Assembly (NCBI GenBank): GCA_019115485.1
Contig: DXDM01000006.1
Span: 1-64,000, forward strand
DNA length: 64,000 bases
Direction: 5' to 3'
DNA from: Candidatus Barnesiella excrementavium
GTDB lineage: Bacteria > Bacteroidota > Bacteroidia > Bacteroidales > Barnesiellaceae
The notes under the pieces: generated by a model
The model's input: the letters and a program-made list of their open reading frames with translations, nothing else
Database searches by the model: none
Told to the model about the DNA's origin: nothing
Position numbers and translations under genes: made by a program
Part shown: positions 54,731 to 63,644 of the stretch, piece by piece
How the letters are laid out: each line of letters starts with the position of its first letter
How positions within the stretch are numbered: position 1 is the first letter of the stretch

Positions 54731-55984
54731 TTATTCTTCAAACTCCGCTTTCAGGATAGAGAGTACCTCGTCGACGGTGCTCTCTTCGAGATCGGCTTTC
54801 TCGATCAAGGTCTCGCGCGGCAAAGCCAGCACGCTCTTGGCCGTGGCACAACCGATACCTTTCAGGGCCTCGATTACCCAGTCGTCGATTTCGTCTCTGA
54901 ACTCGTCGAGGTAGATATCTTCCTCCTCGTCCTCATCGATGTCGCGATATACATCGATGTTGTAGCCGGTGAGCATGCAGGCGAGCTTGATGTTCAAACC
55001 GCCCTTGCCGATGGCGAGCGAAACCTCTTCGGGTTTGAGGAATACCTCGGCCTTTTTCTCCTCCTCGTTCAACCGTATGGACGAAATCTTGGCGGGGCTC
55101 AGGGCACGCTGTATGAAGAGCGAGGGGTTGGAGGTGTAGTTGATGACGTCGATGTTCTCGTTGCGCAACTCCCGCACGATGCCGTGGATACGCGAACCTT
55201 TCACACCCACGCAGGCTCCTACGGGGTCGATACGGTCGTCGTACGACTCGACGGCGATTTTGGCACGCTCGCCCGGAATGCGGGCAATGGCCCGTATGAG
55301 AATGAGGCCATCGTGAATCTCGGGTACTTCGAGTTCGAACAAGCGACGCAGGAAGTCGTTCGACGTACGCGAAACGATAATCTTGGGATTGTTGTTCTTG
55401 TTGTCGACATCGAGCACCACAGCCCGCACGGTCTCACCCTTGCGGTAGAAGTCCGACGGAATCTGCTCGGTCTTCGGCAGCAGCAACTCGTTGCCGTCGT
55501 CGTCGATGAGCAACATCTCCTTTTTCCAAATCTGGTAAACCTCGGCGCTTACCAGTTCGCCGATTTTATCCTTGTATTTGTTGTAAATGGCATCTTTCTG
55601 CAAATCGAGAATCTTCGAGGCCAGCGTCTGGCGCAGGTTCAAGATGGCCCGACGGCCGAATTTCTCGAAATGAACCTCGTCGGTCATCTCCTCGCCTACC
55701 TCGAAGTCGGGGTCGGTCTTGCGGGCTTCCGACAACGATACTTGCAGGTTGCTGTCGGTCACGGCACCGTCTTCAACGATTTCACGGTTACGCCATATCT
55801 CAAAGTCACCCTTGGTAGGGTTCACGATTATGTCGAAATTTTCATCGGTCCCGAACATCTTTGCCAACACATTCCGGAAAGATTCTTCCAGCACACTGAT
55901 CATCGTGGTTATCTCGATGTTCTTCAACTCTTTGAACTCAGCAAAGGTATCGACCATGCTTACGGGTTCCTCTTTTTTTGCCAT
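54731..55984 (-). CDS. nusA: Transcription termination/antitermination factor NusA
   Basis: RNA-polymerase-bound pausing and antitermination factor. The 417 residues are normal for Bacteroidetes: N-terminal domain, S1 domain near 135-200 ([20 protein letters not shown]), and two KH domains ([31 protein letters not shown] and [25 protein letters not shown]). An acidic tail follows. The C-terminal repeats of E. coli NusA are absent. One base separates it from rimP. Confidence 0.96.
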   Translation of the reverse strand: MAKKEEPVSMVDTFAEFKELKNIEITTMISVLEESFRNVLAKMFGTDENFDIIVNPTKGDFEIWRNREIVEDGAVTDSNLQVSLSEARKTDPDFEVGEEMTDEVHFEKFGRRAILNLRQTLASKILDLQKDAIYNKYKDKIGELVSAEVYQIWKKEMLLIDDDGNELLLPKTEQIPSDFYRKGETVRAVVLDVDNKNNNPKIIVSRTSNDFLRRLFELEVPEIHDGLILIRAIARIPGERAKIAVESYDDRIDPVGACVGVKGSRIHGIVRELRNENIDVINYTSNPSLFIQRALSPAKISSIRLNEEEKKAEVFLKPEEVSLAIGKGGLNIKLACMLTGYNIDVYRDIDEDEEEDIYLDEFRDEIDDWVIEALKGIGCATAKSVLALPRETLIEKADLEESTVDEVLSILKAEFEE

Positions 55985-55985
55985 A

Positions 55986-56453
55986 TTATTTAAATCTAAT
56001 TAGATATTTTGTATATTTTATTTCATCGTAGGTCAAGGTGCAGTCCTCTTCCACCTCTACTTTGCGTTTGCTGGTTTCGCTCTTCACCTTCTTGGTCACG
56101 GTCACGACAAATCGCTCGGGGTCGGCGCACTTCAAGATACCCGACAACTTCCGGCCGTCCTTGGTGAGCACCTCCACTTCGTTGCCGATGTTTTTCTTGT
56201 ACTGCCCCAGCACTTTGAAGGGCGAGGTGATACCGGCCGAACCCACTTCGAGTTCATAGTCCTCGACATCGCGGTCGAGTTTCGACTCCAAAAAACGATG
56301 CAGGGCCACGCAGCGGTCTATGTCTACCCCCTCTTCGTTGTCAATCTCTACTACCAGTACATTGTCCGGACTCACTTGTACATCGACCAGGAAACAGTCG
56401 GTTCCTGCCAACCCCTCCTGGACCAATGCCTCTAACTCTTTTTTGTCTATCAT
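55986..56453 (-). CDS. rimP: Ribosome maturation factor RimP
   Basis: Assists 30S subunit assembly. The 155-residue protein has an N-terminal alpha-beta domain with GTDCFLVDVQVSPDNVLVVEIDNEEGVDIDRCVALHRFLESKLD, then the typical ELEVGSAGITSPFKVLGQYKKNIGNEVEVLTKDGRKL. The C-terminal SH3-like domain follows. It heads the rimP-nusA-infB operon, and a small hairpin lies in its leader. Confidence 0.94.
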   Translation of the reverse strand: MIDKKELEALVQEGLAGTDCFLVDVQVSPDNVLVVEIDNEEGVDIDRCVALHRFLESKLDRDVEDYELEVGSAGITSPFKVLGQYKKNIGNEVEVLTKDGRKLSGILKCADPERFVVTVTKKVKSETSKRKVEVEEDCTLTYDEIKYTKYLIRFK

Positions 56454-56478
56454 ATCGGTTGTTGTCGTGAAAAAAACG

Positions 56479-56524
56479 AGGGGACATCGTTGCCCCCTCT
56501 TCCATTCCTATCGCTGCAAAGATA
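56479..56524 (-). promoter_or_regulatory. rimP promoter and leader hairpin
   Basis: The -7 element on the minus strand is TATCTTTG (56524-56517). Downstream in the leader, near 56501-56479, AGGGG can pair with TCCCCT around a 9-base loop (GCAACGATG). This may allow feedback on the operon; that part is inference. Confidence 0.5.
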
Positions 56525-56628
56525 GTACAATATTATATAATACACAACTGCGACGGCCTGACAGCCCGTGAAATAGAATATTTCGCCCCTATTATTTAAT
56601 TATTTTTTACATTATATAATCTTATTTA

Positions 56629-57339
56629 TCAGAACAAAAAGGTGAAAGTCCGCAACTGTTTGCGCAGTGCAAGTTCCTCCCCGCCACAATAGCGATTGCA
56701 CAAGGCGTGAAATCGGGGGCCGTGGTTCATCTGCTGCAAATGGGCCAGTTCGTGGCAAATGACATAATCGACAAGCGGCTCGGGCAGGAACATGAGGTAG
56801 AACGAGAGCTGTATCTCGCGGCTGCGGGTGCAATGCCCCAGCTTGCGACGTCCCCGACCTATCGACACGGCACGAGGCTCGGCTCCCACCCGCTGCGCCA
56901 CCTGGGCCAACCGCCGGGGCAACAGCTCCTGAGCCCGCCGATAAAGTAGCCGGCACACCCCCTGTGCCAGGCGTTTCCGCACCCGCGGGTCGTTCAAATC
57001 GGCTCCCGGCGGACAGAGCACTTGCAGGGTATCACCCTCATACCGAAAGAGAAAACGGTCGCTCACTATCCCGGCTACCAACGCAATGTCGCCTCCGTAA
57101 CAGGGTATGCGGTCTCCTACCGACAACCGACGTCGCTCCTGCACGGCTTCGCCCCGAGCCATCAGTTGCCGCAACCGCCCGCGATACTCGTCGACCGACC
57201 GGCGCACCTGCTCGAGCGAATAGTCCGAAGGCGAGGTAATGGACATCGCCCCCTCCCTTACCCGGAATATCAACCGACGGGCCCGGCTGTCGACCCGCAC
57301 CTGCACGGTACCGAACTCAGTGTCATGAAATTCATACAT
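56629..57339 (-). CDS. YgjP-like metallopeptidase (DUF45)
   Basis: Predicted zinc peptidase with the DUF45 fold. The 236-residue protein has the zinc motif CHELAHLQQMNHGPRF: H196, E197, H200 and H206. KLGHCTRSREIQLSFYLMFLPEPLVDYVICHELAH is the family core. ATG 57339 is chosen over a TTG 30 bp upstream because the -7 element overlaps that TTG. Substrate unknown. Alone in its strand group, before rimP by 175 bp. Confidence 0.88.
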   Translation of the reverse strand: MYEFHDTEFGTVQVRVDSRARRLIFRVREGAMSITSPSDYSLEQVRRSVDEYRGRLRQLMARGEAVQERRRLSVGDRIPCYGGDIALVAGIVSDRFLFRYEGDTLQVLCPPGADLNDPRVRKRLAQGVCRLLYRRAQELLPRRLAQVAQRVGAEPRAVSIGRGRRKLGHCTRSREIQLSFYLMFLPEPLVDYVICHELAHLQQMNHGPRFHALCNRYCGGEELALRKQLRTFTFLF

Positions 57340-57366
57340 AAAATCTTCTCCCTCCCTTTTTCCCTG

Positions 57367-57374
57367 CAAATGTA
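57367..57374 (-). promoter_or_regulatory. DUF45 peptidase gene promoter, -7 element
   Basis: On the minus strand TACATTTG, exact to TAnnTTTG, 27 bp before the ATG. Confidence 0.6.
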
Positions 57375-57495
57375 ATGCGATTCAACTCCCCAAACAACCT
57401 CTGCCCGCCTCTTTTCAATCGACTTTCCCCCTTGCTTCACCTGTTAAAAAATATTATTTATCAGTACTATGCAATACAAGTTACCATATAATACC

Positions 57496-57503
57496 TATAT
57501 TTG
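57496..57503 (+). promoter_or_regulatory. padR-pspC promoter, -7 element
   Basis: TATATTTG, exact to TAnnTTTG, 20 bp before the padR ATG. It overlaps the GTG at 57503, ruling out that start. Confidence 0.65.
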
Positions 57504-57523
57504 TGCCGTATAAGATATTAAAC

Positions 57524-57850
57524 ATGAACACAGACAATGTAAAATCGCAGATGCGCAAAGGGATATTGGAGTATTGCACCCTGCTCATTCTGAAAAAGAG
57601 GCGAGCCTATGTATCGGACATTATCCAGTCGCTCAAAGCCTCGAAACTCATCGTGGTGGAGGGCACGCTCTACCCACTGCTCACCCGGCTCAAAAACTCG
57701 GGGTTGCTCACCTACGTGTGGGAGGAGTCGACCCAGGGTCCCCCGCGCAAATACTACGAGCTTACCGACGAAGGCGAACTCTTCCTCAACGAACTCGACA
57801 CCGCCTGGAACGAGCTGAACCAGGTAATCGCCCACATTAAAGAACAATAA
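57524..57850 (+). CDS. PadR-family transcriptional regulator
   Basis: The 108-residue protein is a single winged-helix domain plus a C-terminal helix. QMRKGILEYCTLLILKKRRAYVSDIIQSL and VVEGTLYPLLTRLKNSGLLTYVWEESTQGPPRKYYELTDEG are the classic PadR segments. It lies 18 bp before a PspC membrane protein gene and probably controls this two-gene unit. In this pairing (PadR plus PspC-type membrane protein) an envelope-stress role is plausible but inferred. Confidence 0.92.
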   Translation: MNTDNVKSQMRKGILEYCTLLILKKRRAYVSDIIQSLKASKLIVVEGTLYPLLTRLKNSGLLTYVWEESTQGPPRKYYELTDEGELFLNELDTAWNELNQVIAHIKEQ

Positions 57851-57868
57851 AATCAATACACTCGACTT

Positions 57869-58951
57869 ATGAAAAAGACTGTTACCGTCAACCTCGACAA
57901 GACCATCTTCAACATCGACGACGATGCCTACGAAATACTCGACGCCTACCTGAAATCGCTGAACGACCACTTTGCCCGGGAAAAGGGCGGACAAGAGATT
58001 CTGAACGATATCGAGAGCCGCATAGCCGAACTGTTCAAGGAGCGGCTGGGATATGGCATGCAGGTCATCACCCTCCAAGAGGTGAACGAGGTGATTGCCA
58101 TCATGGGACGCCCCGACGAAATCGAGAACCCGCTCGAAAGCGAAACCTCCGACAAAACGACCGGTGAGAAGGAGTCCGATTCCGATTCAAGTTCAGGCTC
58201 CAACACAACCCGCAATGCCGACGCCGCAACCGAGTCGGCCACACCCCGGCGCCGCCGGCTCTACCGTGACCCCGACAACCGCATCTTGGGCGGTGTGGCC
58301 TCGGGTATCGCCTACTACATAGGCATCGACGTGGTTCTTGTCCGGGTCATTCTGGTCCTGCTGCTACCGCTGTGGGCCTCGTCGATATGGATTTACCTGC
58401 TCCTGTGGATTTGCGTCCCCGAAGCCCGCACCACTGCCCAAAAGCTCGAAATGCGGGGCGAGACTCCCACCGTCGACAACATACGTCGTGCCGTCGAAGA
58501 GGAGCATGAGAACAGCAGCCCGACCGGCAGTGCACTCTCGCACACGCTGGGCGAAATCGTCCGCGGGGTATTCAAGGTCTTCTTCATCGGCATAGGCGCC
58601 CTCATTGCCCTCTCGATTATCGGGGCGCTGGTTACCTGCATCGTCAGTCTGCTGAGCCTCCTCTTCCTGGGCTCCACAGCCGTCGTCACCCCGTTCATCT
58701 CGATTTTCCCGGGGCACATCGACGTCATCAACGGCCATTGGGAACTGATACTCTTCACCGTATCGCTACTGCTCACCTTCGGCATACCCCTCTATGCCAT
58801 CTTGCGCCTGGTGCTGGGGTCGATTTTTCGCTGGAAGTCACAATCGACAGCACTCAACATCTTCCTGTTGGTACTGTGGCTGCTCTCGCTGGCGGGGCTC
58901 TTCTTCTCGACCTTCGTCGCCATTCCCAACCAAGAGTTGATGGTTCTGTAA
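57869..58951 (+). CDS. PspC domain-containing membrane protein
   Basis: The 360-residue protein has an N-terminal soluble region (residues 1-90) with GGQEILNDIESRIAELFKERL, a Ser/Asp linker, then a PspC domain (about 128-186: RLYRDPDNRILGGVASGIAYYIGIDVVLVRVILVLL). Several membrane spans follow to the C-terminus. PspC acts in phage-shock/envelope-stress response elsewhere. Forms a two-gene unit with the padR gene upstream. Confidence 0.88.
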   Translation: MKKTVTVNLDKTIFNIDDDAYEILDAYLKSLNDHFAREKGGQEILNDIESRIAELFKERLGYGMQVITLQEVNEVIAIMGRPDEIENPLESETSDKTTGEKESDSDSSSGSNTTRNADAATESATPRRRRLYRDPDNRILGGVASGIAYYIGIDVVLVRVILVLLLPLWASSIWIYLLLWICVPEARTTAQKLEMRGETPTVDNIRRAVEEEHENSSPTGSALSHTLGEIVRGVFKVFFIGIGALIALSIIGALVTCIVSLLSLLFLGSTAVVTPFISIFPGHIDVINGHWELILFTVSLLLTFGIPLYAILRLVLGSIFRWKSQSTALNIFLLVLWLLSLAGLFFSTFVAIPNQELMVL

Positions 58952-58974
58952 ACAGCTTCCACCCTTAAATACCC

Positions 58975-59016
58975 AAACGCCCCGGGCAACCGATTGTCGG
59001 ATTGCCCGGGGCGTTT
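58975..59016. terminator. Bidirectional terminator between pspC and nadK genes
   Basis: A perfect 15-bp stem AAACGCCCCGGGCAA/TTGCCCGGGGCGTTT (58975-58989 with 59002-59016), with an inner CCGA/TCGG stem. It lies between convergent genes. Confidence 0.8.
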
Positions 59017-59045
59017 GCCATACGTTTTCCATCATCAGGCAGGGA

Positions 59046-59921
59046 TTACTCGCGCTTGTCGACTCCCCACATCAGTTTGGCCCGCAGCGTCTCCGAAAAG
59101 CTGTGGCCCAACCGCTTCACCACCCTGACGGGGAAAGGAGCCTTGCGCAAGACTACCTGCGTATCGGTGTCGAGCATAATCGAACGGCCGTCGAGACTGA
59201 GCAGATAGCTGTGGTTGCGACTGTCGACCCGGAGGGTAATGGCGGTATCGTCGTTCACCACCAGCGGTCTGATGGTGAGGCTGTGAGGAGCCACCGGCGA
59301 GATTACCCAGTTGGCCGTCTGCGGCATGAGAATGGGGCCGCCCACACTCATCGAATAGGCGGTCGAACCGGTAGGCGTAGCCACGATAAGACCATCGGCC
59401 TGATAGGTGTTGAGGAAACTCTCGCCCACCGTGGTGTGTATCGAAATCATCGACGAAATCTCCTGTCTCAACACAGCCACCTCGTTGAGGGCATAGGGCC
59501 AAAAGTCGGCCGGGCGGCCGTCAAACTCCACTTGCAACAACGACCGCTCCTCGATTTTGTAACGTCCTGCGAGAATCTCGGTCATGACCGCTTCCGTCTC
59601 CTCGGCCGGGACATCGGCCAGGAATCCCAGACGTCCGATATTCACCCCCAGCACGGGGATACCCCGGTCGCCAATCTTCTCGGCGGCCCGCAAGAACGTG
59701 CCGTCGCCCCCGATGCTCAACGCCATGTCGGCCGGGTAGTCGCTGCAACAGGCTATGGGTTCGATACCCCGGCACACGTCGGGCAATTCACGGGAAAGCA
59801 GTTCGTAAAACTCGCTATGGGCTGCCAGCGAGACCTCCATGCGCGACAAGACCTGCAACACCTCGTGCACCTGAGCCAACCGGGAGCCTTGATAATTATG
59901 TCCGAATAAGAGAATTTTCAT
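59046..59921 (-). CDS. nadK: NAD kinase
   Basis: Phosphorylates NAD to NADP. The 291-residue protein has the GGDGT motif (71-75) in SIGGDGTFLRAAEKI, then GVNIGRLGFLADV, the conserved LNEVAVLR, and DGLIVATPTGSTAYSMSVGGPI. ATG 59921 is chosen: a GTG at 59933 would overlap the upstream CBS gene. Eight bp after that gene, so they form one unit driven by the repeat array at 60637. Confidence 0.96.
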   Translation of the reverse strand: MKILLFGHNYQGSRLAQVHEVLQVLSRMEVSLAAHSEFYELLSRELPDVCRGIEPIACCSDYPADMALSIGGDGTFLRAAEKIGDRGIPVLGVNIGRLGFLADVPAEETEAVMTEILAGRYKIEERSLLQVEFDGRPADFWPYALNEVAVLRQEISSMISIHTTVGESFLNTYQADGLIVATPTGSTAYSMSVGGPILMPQTANWVISPVAPHSLTIRPLVVNDDTAITLRVDSRNHSYLLSLDGRSIMLDTDTQVVLRKAPFPVRVVKRLGHSFSETLRAKLMWGVDKRE

Positions 59922-59929
59922 CACACGCC

Positions 59930-60586
59930 TCACATTTCCAAATAATACATCAACTCTTTGATACGCTGCTCGATGCGGTCGTCCATCACGCTGTGCAACT
60001 GGTAGCAGCTCAGCACCCGATAGTCAAACCGCTCCAACGAACGCAGCACCGGTGTGGCGTCCTCACGGTCGATGCGCAGACAAGCACGCCACAGGCCCGA
60101 CTCCTCGTCGGGGCGTATCATCAGATTCATCACCCGACAACCGTTATCCTCCACCAGGCGGGTAAGCTCGGTCGCCGAGTAGTCGGCCCGAGGGATTTCC
60201 AGTTCGATGATGGCCCCCGACGACGAAGTCTGACACAACCGGGCCACGGCCACCATCACCGCATGAATGGGGATAGCCCCCACGTAGCGGCGGTTCCGGT
60301 CGACCACGGGAAGCACGTCGTCGGTATATTGGGCAAACTGGTTCACCACGTCGAGCAGATGAGTCTCCTCCCGCACGGCGGGCCGCCTGAGCGTCTCCCG
60401 TCCGACCGTATCCTCGTCGTGCTCGCCGGCCAGTTCCTGCCGGTGAAGAATGCCCACATACTCCCCCACATCGACCACCGGCAGACTCGACCGGCCCGAA
60501 CGGTCCAACACCGCACGGGCCTGCCCCACCGTCATCTCGGCCGACAAGTAAGGTATTTCGGGCAATATCATATCTTTTGCTTTCAT
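59930..60586 (-). CDS. CBS-domain protein (AcuB-like)
   Basis: The 218-residue protein has two CBS domains (about residues 1-125: MILPEIPYLSAEMTVGQARAVLDRSGRSSLPVVDVGEYVGILHRQEL and TDDVLPVVDRNRRYVGAIPIHAV). A C-terminal ACT-like domain follows (AIIELEIPRADYSATELTRLVEDNGCRVMNLMIRP). The AcuB-like build suggests nucleotide sensing, perhaps linked to NAD(P) through its nadK neighbour; this is inference. Read from the three-unit promoter array. Confidence 0.85.
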   Translation of the reverse strand: MKAKDMILPEIPYLSAEMTVGQARAVLDRSGRSSLPVVDVGEYVGILHRQELAGEHDEDTVGRETLRRPAVREETHLLDVVNQFAQYTDDVLPVVDRNRRYVGAIPIHAVMVAVARLCQTSSSGAIIELEIPRADYSATELTRLVEDNGCRVMNLMIRPDEESGLWRACLRIDREDATPVLRSLERFDYRVLSCYQLHSVMDDRIEQRIKELMYYLEM

Positions 60587-60636
60587 TTATTGCACATATT
60601 TCTGTAAATCGTATTATTTTTGCACGAAAGATTATA

Positions 60637-60802
60637 CAAAGATAGTGAAAGGTGAGTGCAAAGCAAAGATGCTTGCAGAATTTGCTTGGCCGAACCGCCT
60701 CCTGTCTTCTGTAAAGATAGTGAAAGGTGAGAGTAGAGACAAACGAAAACACAGTTTTCAAGTTTAGCCACGCCGAGCCCGATTCTATCGCACATAAAGA
60801 TA
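60637..60802 (-). repeat. Tandem promoter-bearing repeat array (3 units) before the CBS-nadK unit
   Basis: On the minus strand the -7 elements are TATCTTTG (60644-60637), TATCTTTA (60719-60712) and TATCTTTA (60802-60795), spaced 75 and 83 bp. The two gene-proximal units have TTTG with 19- and 20-bp spacers (60667-60664; 60743-60740) and share ACCTTTCAC. The conserved GACAGGAGGCGGTTCGGCC lies between units. The rest of the gap to pdxJ (60803-60905) holds no gene; a weak plus-strand TACCTTTC at 60833-60840 might serve pdxJ. Confidence 0.85.
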
Positions 60803-60905
60803 GCTATTTTTTCGGTGAACGCCGCAATCGGCTACCTTTCATTGAAAACGAAACAAACTGTGCCGACCAAGAGTCACACCGAAACAAGATTAGGGTAAAA
60901 GAGAA

Positions 60906-61619
60906 ATGACCAAATTAAGCGTTAATGTAAACAAGATAGCCACCCTGCGCAATGCACGGGGTGGGAATGTGCCCAATGTATTGAAAGTCACGCTCGATTG
61001 CGAATCGTTCGGAGCCGAAGGTATCACCGTACACCCGCGTCCCGACGAGCGGCACATTCGCTATGCCGACGTCTACGAACTGAGACCGGCCGTAAGTACC
61101 GAATTTAACATCGAGGGATATCCTTCGGAGAAATTTCTCGACCTGATACTCAAAGTGAAGCCTACCCAGGTAACACTGGTTCCCGATGCTCACGATGTAA
61201 TTACCTCAAACGCCGGTTGGGACACCAAAACCAACTTTGATTTCCTCTCCAAGATTATCGACCGCTGCAAAGCCGCCAATATACGCACCTCGATTTTCGT
61301 CGAGCCCGACCTCGAGATGGTCGACTATGCCGCCAAGACCGGTACCGACCGCATCGAGCTCTACACCGAACCCTATGCCGTGCGCTATGCACAGGACCGC
61401 GAGGCGGCCGTCGCCCCCTTCGTACAGGCGGCCGAGCATGCCCGCAGCCTGGGACTGGGCGTGAATGCCGGTCACGACCTCAACCTCGAAAACCTGAGGT
61501 TCCTCCACGAAAGCATTCCCTTCCTGAGCGAGGTATCCATAGGCCACTGCCTCATCTGCGATGCCCTCTACCTGGGACTGAGAGAGACTATCAAACAATA
61601 CAAAGACTGCCTGAAATAA
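60906..61619 (+). CDS. pdxJ: Pyridoxine 5'-phosphate synthase
   Basis: Forms pyridoxine 5'-phosphate from deoxyxylulose 5-phosphate and 3-amino-2-oxopropyl phosphate (vitamin B6). The 237-residue TIM barrel has [33 protein letters not shown] (catalytic His, Arg), VTLVPD and [11 protein letters not shown], and ends with [15 protein letters not shown]. exbB follows after 19 bp. Confidence 0.95.
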   Translation: MTKLSVNVNKIATLRNARGGNVPNVLKVTLDCESFGAEGITVHPRPDERHIRYADVYELRPAVSTEFNIEGYPSEKFLDLILKVKPTQVTLVPDAHDVITSNAGWDTKTNFDFLSKIIDRCKAANIRTSIFVEPDLEMVDYAAKTGTDRIELYTEPYAVRYAQDREAAVAPFVQAAEHARSLGLGVNAGHDLNLENLRFLHESIPFLSEVSIGHCLICDALYLGLRETIKQYKDCLK

Positions 61620-61638
61620 ACCTGTTAAAAGCTATATC

Positions 61639-62340
61639 ATGAATCTGCTTACTTTGCTCCTGCAAACTACCGACACACTGGCCACGCCGCCCGTGCTTAC
61701 CCCGGTCGAGACCGCCAGCGACCTGAACCTTTGGGACCTGGCCTGCAAGGGAGGAATCATCATGATACCCCTGTTGCTCCTCTCGCTGCTCTCCATCTAT
61801 ATCTTTGTCGAGCGGCTGCAAGTGATTCGCCGCGCCGCCCGCGAAGACAACTCCTTCATGGAACGCATCAAGGACTATATCCACGAGGGCAACATCGACA
61901 GTGCCTTGAAGCTCTGCAAAAAGACCAACACCCCCTATGCCCGGCTCATCGCCAAAGGCATCTCGCGGCTGGGCCGCCCCATGAACGACGTGCTGGTGGC
62001 CATCGAGAACGTGGGCAACATCGAGATTGCCAAACTCGAAAAGGGCTTCCCCTGGCTCGCCACCACGGCTGCCGGTGCCCCCATGATTGGGTTCCTCGGT
62101 ACCGTGACCGGTATGGTACGGGCCTTCTACAACATGGCTTCGGCCGGTAACAACGCCGACATCTCGACACTCTCGGGCGGTATCTACGAGGCTCTGGTGA
62201 CCACCGTGGCCGGACTTATCGTGGGTATCATCGCCCTGTTTGCCTACAACTACCTCGTGTCGCGTGTCGACGGCGTGATGAACCAGCTCGAATCGAAAAC
62301 GATGGAATTTATGGACCTGCTCAACGAGCCGGCCGAATAA
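61639..62340 (+). CDS. exbB: MotA/TolQ/ExbB proton channel protein
   Basis: Inner-membrane channel of a TonB or Tol energy-transducing complex. The 233-residue protein has an N-terminal span (IIMIPLLLLSLLSIYIFVERL), a cytoplasmic loop, and two C-terminal spans: the TAAGAPMIGFLGTVTGMVRAF core and SGGIYEALVTTVAGLIVGIIALFAYNYL. First of three linked genes (ExbB, ExbD, TonB-like). Confidence 0.92.
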   Translation: MNLLTLLLQTTDTLATPPVLTPVETASDLNLWDLACKGGIIMIPLLLLSLLSIYIFVERLQVIRRAAREDNSFMERIKDYIHEGNIDSALKLCKKTNTPYARLIAKGISRLGRPMNDVLVAIENVGNIEIAKLEKGFPWLATTAAGAPMIGFLGTVTGMVRAFYNMASAGNNADISTLSGGIYEALVTTVAGLIVGIIALFAYNYLVSRVDGVMNQLESKTMEFMDLLNEPAE

Positions 62341-62359
62341 CCAGAGGGGAGACAAGACC

Positions 62360-62776
62360 ATGGCACTGAAACGAAGACACAAGATAGAGGCCACATTCAG
62401 CATGGCATCGATGACCGATGTTATCTTTCTGTTGCTTATCTTCTTCATGATTACCTCGACAATCGTCTTTCCCAACTCCATCAAGGTGAACCTGCCGCAG
62501 AGCAACCAGCAGGCGGCTGCCAAGCCCCTCACCCGGGTGCTCATCGACGAAAACATGGACTACTACATCTCCTTCGGCAACGAAGCTCCGCAAGCGGTCA
62601 CCTACGACCAACTGGTACAACAGCTGGCCGAGACGCCCCAACACGACGCCGAACGCTACGTAGCCCTCTATGCCGATGAAACGGTACCCTACCGCGAGAT
62701 TGTCAAGATACTCAACGTCGCCAACGACAACCATCTGAAAATGGTACTGGCCACCAAGCCGGTACGCAACCCGTAA
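62360..62776 (+). CDS. exbD: ExbD/TolR family biopolymer transport protein
   Basis: The 138-residue protein has one N-terminal span (MTDVIFLLLIFFMITSTIVFP) carrying the channel aspartate in ASMTDVIFLL, and a periplasmic domain (from residue 45). Partner of the ExbB protein just upstream (19-bp gap). Confidence 0.92.
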   Translation: MALKRRHKIEATFSMASMTDVIFLLLIFFMITSTIVFPNSIKVNLPQSNQQAAAKPLTRVLIDENMDYYISFGNEAPQAVTYDQLVQQLAETPQHDAERYVALYADETVPYREIVKILNVANDNHLKMVLATKPVRNP

Positions 62777-62816
62777 CGAACTCTCCCGATACCGTAAATC
62801 CTTCAACCCTCTCCCT

Positions 62817-63569
62817 GTGGAACCGCAAAAAAGAGATAAGATACAAGCCATAGCCGCTACCGTTGCCGTGCATCTGGTCGTGCTGCTCGTCTTGTGGTTT
62901 ACCCTTCTGGGGCCCGAGCCCATGGGGTCGGGCAGCGGCGTGCTGGTGCAGGTGGGTCTGGTCGACGAGGCATCGGGCATGTTCGAGTCGAATGCCACCG
63001 AGCCGCAACGGCCTCAGGCCGAAGAGCCCCGTACCAACGACGACGAACTGATAACCCAAACCGACGAGGAGAGTATCCAAATCGAAAAGAAGAAAGAGGA
63101 GGAGAACAAAAAGAAAGCCGTCCAGGAGAACAAACAGGACAACCGCATTGCCAACCAGGTGAAGAATGCCTTTGGCAAAGGGGTGTCGAACGACGGCAGC
63201 CGGGGCGACAGCGACCAGGGTAGCGGCACACAGGGCAACCCCTTCGGCAACTCGTCGACCGGCGAACTCACCGGCGTGGGCGGATACGGAGGCTACAACC
63301 TCGGCGGCCGCGGGCTGGTGGGCTCATTGCCTTATCCCCAATACGACAACAGCAACGACGCCGGTACCATTGCCATATCGATTACGGTCAACCCCCAGGG
63401 ACAGGTCATCAGTGCCATCGCCACCGTCAAAGGGAGTGAAGGCACCGCCTTCTCCAACCCCAAGTTGCGGGCCTCGGCCGAAGCAGCCGCCCGCCGCTCG
63501 CGCTTCGAGCGCAGCAACCGCTCGTCGAACCAGACGGGGGTTATCGTCTATATCTTCAAACAGAACTGA
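62817..63569 (+). CDS. TonB/TolA-like energy transducer (GTG start)
   Basis: The 250-residue protein has one N-terminal span (about 12-33), then a Glu/Lys/Asn-rich linker (residues 75-110) and a Gly/Ser-rich stretch (about 120-175). The C-terminal domain (DAGTIAISITVNPQGQVISAIATVKGSEG) is TonB-like. The start is GTG 62817; there is no upstream in-frame ATG after exbD. It probably links ExbBD proton flow to outer-membrane receptors or to Tol-like envelope constriction. Confidence 0.88.
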   Translation: MEPQKRDKIQAIAATVAVHLVVLLVLWFTLLGPEPMGSGSGVLVQVGLVDEASGMFESNATEPQRPQAEEPRTNDDELITQTDEESIQIEKKKEEENKKKAVQENKQDNRIANQVKNAFGKGVSNDGSRGDSDQGSGTQGNPFGNSSTGELTGVGGYGGYNLGGRGLVGSLPYPQYDNSNDAGTIAISITVNPQGQVISAIATVKGSEGTAFSNPKLRASAEAAARRSRFERSNRSSNQTGVIVYIFKQN

Positions 63570-63590
63570 CCACTGCATCACTCAATAAAC

Positions 63591-63621
63591 AAGGGGCCCG
63601 AACTTACCGTTCAGGCCCCTT
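63591..63621. terminator. Bidirectional terminator after the tonB-like gene
   Basis: Stem AAGGGGCC/GGCCCCTT (63591-63598 with 63614-63621) plus inner GAAC/GTTC, then TTC. It lies between convergent genes. Confidence 0.8.
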
Positions 63622-63644
63622 TTCTTATCATCAATATGCGGATA

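Noticed and set aside
60637-60802. The repeat family as insertion-sequence or MITE ends
   Set aside because: I see no terminal inverted repeats or target-site duplications, and units are arranged as direct tandems ending at a promoter.
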